Both the position numbers and the translations under genes were made by a program. Under the pieces are notes generated by a model. It was given only the letters and a program-made list of their open reading frames with translations. It did not search any database and had not been told where the DNA came from. From Salvator merianae (lineage: Eukaryota; Chordata; Lepidosauria; Squamata; Teiidae), in NCBI GenBank assembly GCA_003586115.2, contig QVOM02000119.1:52268096-52332095 (forward strand): a stretch of 64,000 bases of DNA, read 5' to 3'. How positions within the stretch are numbered: position 1 is the first letter of the stretch; each line of letters opens with the position of its first letter. Below are positions 59,466-64,000 of the stretch, piece by piece.

Positions 59466-62110
59466 GTCAGACTTGGCTTTTAGGTGAACCAACACACAGG
59501 GAGTTTGGAGTGAGTTAGGAGCCAGTTGGTGGTGGGTGCATATAAAACAAGGCCATCCAGATGTTTGGATGCCATACTCCTGAGCTAGTTGGGAAGCGCC
59601 TTGCATGCTGCTCTAGTTATAAATGTCCCTAGCATAAATGATTGCTTTTGTCATTTCATGTCCTTCCCTCTCCATGGAACAGGGACAGACTTATAAGAGA
59701 ACTTAGAACACTTTTAATCTCCTTTGTTTTATAGCTCACTATAAAGGACACTGCAAAACATAGATCACCAACCATACAATATCTTTGAAGATTTGTGCAC
59801 TATGGAAAAATTGACATATGCTGAGACAGAAATCAAACATCTCACATCAAATTTAATGTTATCTTTATAAAAGATTCTGTTGTTTCATAGGGTATTTTAA
59901 AAACTCTTTCCTCTGTCTTGACTCTCAATTGATGGAGGTTATTGTACATAACCCTGAGGCCATCATGTGCAACCTTTTAAGAACAAAAGCAGAATCTGAA
60001 ATTGGAGAAACACAAAGAAAGGCAATATCATCAGCTGAAATGCGCAATGGACTGACACTGCTTCAGAAAATAGAACTCACAAAATATGGTACAATAAGTT
60101 TTGTAAGATTTCAAATAATCCAATGTTGACTTCACAGGTAGATTATGCTAGCTGGGTTTTGTAGAACACATGTTAAAGCGCCAAGTTCCAATGGCAATGA
60201 TGTTCTGATATCTTTTGTTTTCATATTTAGATAATGGTTGGATTGTGTTAATGTGATTAAATCAAAAATAACAGAAATAAAAAATGAATGCAAACGAAGA
60301 CTTTTCATGTTAGGATTAAGAGAGACGATCAAGATTGTATTGTGAAAAGATTAAGTGACTGAAAAATTACTCATGTTTTAATTTTTCCCCCCCGGTAGTG
60401 CCTATGAGAATTGCATTTACATTTTCATTGTACTTCTTATTCTGTCTTTTTTTTTTTTTTTTTTTTTTTTTTTTGGTATCTTCCGAAATTATGCTTCAGT
60501 GCCACAGTAACAGAATGTGCAGCTTAAATGTGCCTGGGAGCATTTCCCCTTTTTCTAACATCAGAAGATCCCAGAAAATCTTAAACCAGTAGAAAGTAGT
60601 TTGCATCTGCTTCTGTTTGACATTTGCCTTGTAACATTCATACAGTATGACCATTTTAACTGAAGAGATTTATTTTGAGCAATATTAAGAGTGGATGGAA
60701 TCTTTGTTGCCTTTGCCTTCTAAGAGGCAAATAAATTTAGCAGCATAGCATCATTGTTATGACATTTACAATTTACAATACAGTGTATCTGTGACTGGGA
60801 TCGTGCACAAAATGTGATCATGAAACTTCTAAAATTAAAAGTAGCAGCCAACAATAATGAATGTAGGCAGAAGCTCTGCCATCATCATCAAGCCTGGTTT
60901 GTGGACATGTTTTTTAAGTCAAAGCAGCACCAGCCAATCTTCCTCTGATCAGACAAAAGCAAGATTTGCTGGCACCACATGGATTTCACAGAAACCCATG
61001 AACTGGCACTAAGCAGGGGCAGTTGCTTCCACCAATGCTCACCCACACCATCTGATATTGGTCTTCAGTGAACATCACATTACTAATACCACTTCCATGT
61101 ATAGTGTTAGGGATACTGTAGCCATGTCTGAAAGATTAGGAACATGGCATAGCAACCCAAAAGCTGTGATAAGTGAGTTATGATACTACATGATTTCCTA
61201 GATGAACCATTATTGTCTGCATGACTGACCTAGAAGGCCATGTATAGAAAACAATGGATTACTAGATGTTTTAATAAAAATACAAAACCAGTCATGAGAT
61301 AAGAATGGGTGGGAGAAAACAAACTTTATCTTATAGTTTGTCCTTGACAAATATTTAATATTGTGCAAAGAACACATGATAAGACCCAGGTACATTAAGG
61401 CAAAACATTAACAGTACCCCAGCAGTGAACAGAGCTTTAGCAGAGGAAGAGAAAACTAGACTCACTTGCAACCTTCTAGTTTAATAGTGTTCCTGTGTTA
61501 CATTCTTGCCTTTCTATGTAATAGAGTGAAACACAGATCATTGAATCCAATTCTTCCTCCATTCTAGAGGAATTTGTATTAAGGTGTAGAAGTCAGCCAA
61601 GAATACATAAACAAATGTGGCTAAATTTTGCAAAATCTAGATCTATATATTTATTTTTTATGTTGAGAACAATCCCATTTCACACAGATGAATTCAATTT
61701 AGTAAAATATTGGATTTGGCCAAGTGTTATGCAATGTAAAATTCTAGATTCTTCAAGATTTTTGTTTTCTGAGTCTTGCCGTGAATGAAAGAAGATGAGC
61801 AAGGATAGATAAAGAGTGATAATCCTATAGCGCTCCCTCTTTCCTTTGAGTGGCACATGGCTCCACCCTTTAGAGGGACCTGTCAAGTGTAAGGGTCAGG
61901 TTATCAGGTTATCTTTTCAGATGGACTATGGCTGGCTTAATGACAACAGCTTAAATAAATTAATGAAGTTATGTCCCTTTGTTCTATTTTGGCAAACTTT
62001 GTTTTCTTCCTCCATCTCAATTTGTCTTGCTTTATGTGCCAACTTCATAATTACAAATAAAGTTTTCTAAATGGAATAAAAAATGCAAATCAATCTTAAT
62101 TGATCACCTC
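59466..62110. other. Unassigned non-coding sequence
   Basis: No gene or transposon terminus recognised. A run of about 26 T lies at 60449-60474. Confidence 0.35.
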
Positions 62111-62111
62111 C

Positions 62112-62997
62112 TCCATTCCACACTTGCCAACAGTGGACCACTTCTGGGCCTCTTGTATCCATACCTTAGAATAGATCAGGGAGGTCAAACCCTGTCTTAG
62201 GGCCTGTTTGCACTTTAAGCTAGTGATTGTCAGGGATGCTTACTAGCCAAGTGCCTCCACACTTTACAAAGGCCCACATGATCAGGAGCAGCTCCCAGTA
62301 AAGTACATTTGTATCCACTTCTGGGTGCAAACACACAGCTTACAGCACAGTGTCACTACACCTGCACAATGCAGGGTCTGTGCTTGTATGATCTGCAGCA
62401 TTACTGGCCTCCATGGCAGCAGTCAGACATCTCCCAGCCACTGTCATGGTGAGGAATGGAAGCAGAACACTAGTATTCACACTACAAATGCTGGCTTTCT
62501 GTTCTCAGACCCTGCAGTGTGTCCACACTGCTGGGTCTATTCCACCGTGGAATGTATGCTAGCATGGTGGAAAGTGCAAACAGGCCCTTAATATGCTCTG
62601 ACCACACAGGATGGAGTGTAGACCAGTTAGGATACTAAAAATGATGTACTGATCCAGTCTGGTGTTTGCAGTCTTCCAGCATATTAGGGGGCGGTATACT
62701 GGACCAAGGAGACTCATTTCAGCAGCACAACATGACATACCAGTGAAATGGACTTCTCGAAGGCTCCAAAGACCAGGAAATTTCATTCCTCGCCTTCAGA
62801 GCATTTGCACCCCACCACCCTGCATGCTGCCTCCAAATTGGCATGAGCTTCAGAGCTGACATGCGGGCTGGTGTGGAACAGGGTGTCCCAATGCGGACAG
62901 CCTTTTTCTGTGCCAGGAGCAATCTATCCCATCTTGGGATGGATTGTTTGGGCAGATCACTTTGAACCAGAATAAGAAAGTATGTGTGAGTACAGAC
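62112..62997. mobile_element. Family D MITE carrying a family B MITE
   Basis: Begins near TCCATTCCACACTTGCC and ends near GTGAGTACAGACC. It reads in family D order (gggaggtcaaaccctg … atatgctctgaccacacagg … 'ccaggaaatttcattcc' hairpin … 'ggaacagggtgtcccaatgcggac'), interrupted at 62200-62587 by a complete family B element. The outer ends are approximate. Confidence 0.68.
62200..62587. mobile_element. Family B MITE, TSD TTA, inside family D
   Basis: A 388-bp element from GGGCCTGTTTGCACTTTAAG to GAAAGTGCAAACAGGCCC, long inverted repeats. It is flanked by TTA at 62197-62199 and 62588-62590. The clean termini and duplication make it the best definition of family B. Confidence 0.9.
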
Positions 62998-63021
62998 CGT
63001 GTTTCATTTGTCATTTGTTGT

Positions 63022-63066
<45 letters not shown>
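63022..63066 (+). repeat. (GATA)n tetranucleotide microsatellite
   Basis: About eleven uninterrupted TAGA/GATA units following 'tgttgt'. It is likely polymorphic in length. GATA arrays are common in squamate genomes. Confidence 0.95.
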
Positions 63067-63329
63067 GTTGTCTACCTTAAAAAGTAGGGTTTTAGGAGCA
63101 GGAACAGAAACAGAAACAGGCAGCATTATTCTTTTAGGGATTTTTTTTTCCAGGTGTGTTTTGAATCTGATATAATCTTTCTCATATTAATTTCTCACTG
63201 GAGAAAATATGTTAGGTCAGATTTGGCCGTCAATATACACAGAACAGTAAAGGACTGTATTTAGCTAACATAATGGGGAAATGGCATAGTGGAGCACAGA
63301 ACAACTGTATGTCTGTGCTGCCATCTAGT

Positions 63330-63460
63330 GATTATTTTATTTATTTATTGAATTTTATGCCACCCTATTACCATAGCCTCAGGGTGATGTACAATAGAAA
63401 AAAATTAAAGAAAACAGAAAGTTAAAAATGAAAATAATCATAATCATTAAAAATGTCACA
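63330..63460 (-). repeat. Antisense LINE 3' end fragment
   Basis: TTATTTTATTTATTTATTG then 'aattttatgccaccctattaccatagcctcagggtgatgtacaa', parallel to the L2/CR1-like 3' ends at 13010 and 44562. A-rich 3' UTR follows. Confidence 0.6.
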
Positions 63461-63877
63461 ATACAGAATGCCTTTCTCTAGACCAAAGCTTTACCCCTGA
63501 GTCATTATGATGCCATGAATTTTAAAATGTTTATCTGGGAACCTTATTCAAAGCTATTCATTATCAAACTGCACTGTTGTTTTAGTAAGCACTCACAGCA
63601 AATATGAGTACAACTCTTTACATAGAAGATTAAGGATGTACCTTACCTAAAAGATTTATGATTTTATTCATTTGTTTGTGTGTGATCATTCTTGTCTCAG
63701 AGCTGCCACTTCTAAGTACATCATTTTCATTCCTTCTCACCTCCCAAAAGTCCACCTTAGCTTTGTGCTTGTCTTGCCATTGAATGATGGTTGAAAACAG
63801 ATGGAGACACATTAATCAGACAGGCTGCAGGCAGTATGTTGCACCTTTGAGGCTCAGCAAGTGTTTTTAAGAAGATT

Positions 63878-64000
63878 GAATTTTTTAATTGATTTTCTAG
63901 ATAAACATTACAACAATAACATTACATCACTGTATAACACTATTACATTATTTCCCCCCTCCCCCTCCTCCCCCCCTCCCCAGGCTAGGTTAGTCTTTAT
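63878..64000 (-). repeat. Possible antisense L1 3' end at the window edge
   Basis: T-rich start, then 'aaacattacaacaataacattacatcac' and a C-rich tract, broadly like the minus-strand L1 tails at 3806 and 11907. It is cut by the window end, so it cannot be confirmed. Confidence 0.3.

Noticed and set aside
60385..60600. Start of a membrane protein (hydrophobic residues at 60398)
   Set aside because: The hydrophobic run is the translation of a long poly-T tract.
1..64000. CRISPR arrays, bacterial operons or phage modules
   Set aside because: No regularly spaced direct repeats, ribosome-binding-site-led ORFs or bacterial gene families. Composition and repeats are vertebrate.

Overview
The window looks like gene-poor, AT-rich vertebrate DNA, most likely intergenic or deep-intronic sequence of a squamate reptile (lizard or snake). 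The evidence is the repeat community: a BovB/RTE endonuclease remnant, a tRNA-derived SINE with a BovB-like (CAA)n tail (Sauria-SINE type), a Penelope-like reverse transcriptase, several CR1/L2-like LINE remnants, L1 pieces, and many short non-autonomous DNA transposons. I recognise no complete host gene, no rRNA and no functional tRNA. Almost all ATG-to-stop reading frames are chance frames inside repeats. The one host-exon candidate is a 59-bp segment at 46978-47036 with good splice signals on both sides.

Layout. 1-2.7 kb: no repeat recognised. 2.7-4.2 kb: a 3-bp-TSD MITE, then a truncated L1 with a perfect 15-bp TSD. 6.4 kb: a hairpin hAT MITE with a perfect 8-bp TSD. 7.85-10.5 kb: two LINE remnants in opposite orientations broken up by hAT MITEs. 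11.7-13.9 kb: antisense LINE DNA holding a CpG-rich hAT MITE. 16-21.3 kb: the richest stretch, in order an antisense BovB, a Penelope-like RT whose catalytic region is replaced by a (TCC)n tract, an L2/CR1-like LINE 3' end closing in (AAAT)n, an L1 ORF1 remnant split by a three-level MITE nest, and a SINE. 21.5-35 kb: more MITEs, a second CpG-rich hAT MITE at 27.2 kb and a hAT MITE with a perfect TSD at 33.1 kb. 34-50 kb: a dense field of 3-bp-TSD MITEs, including a 142-bp near-perfect hairpin and one MITE inside another. 52-57.5 kb: further MITE copies and an antisense CR1-like LINE with ORF1 esterase and ORF2 endonuclease remnants. 57.5-64 kb: mostly unassigned sequence, two more MITE nests and a (GATA)n array.

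The main theme is a set of internally different MITE families (called A, B, C and D here) that share a terminal signature close to GGGCCTNTTCNGCACTT and 3-bp target duplications, several of them TTA or TAA. This fits mobilisation by one PIF/Harbinger-like transposase encoded elsewhere. Their nesting gives a relative order of insertion. The elements do not form a pathway: the window is a layered record of transposition.
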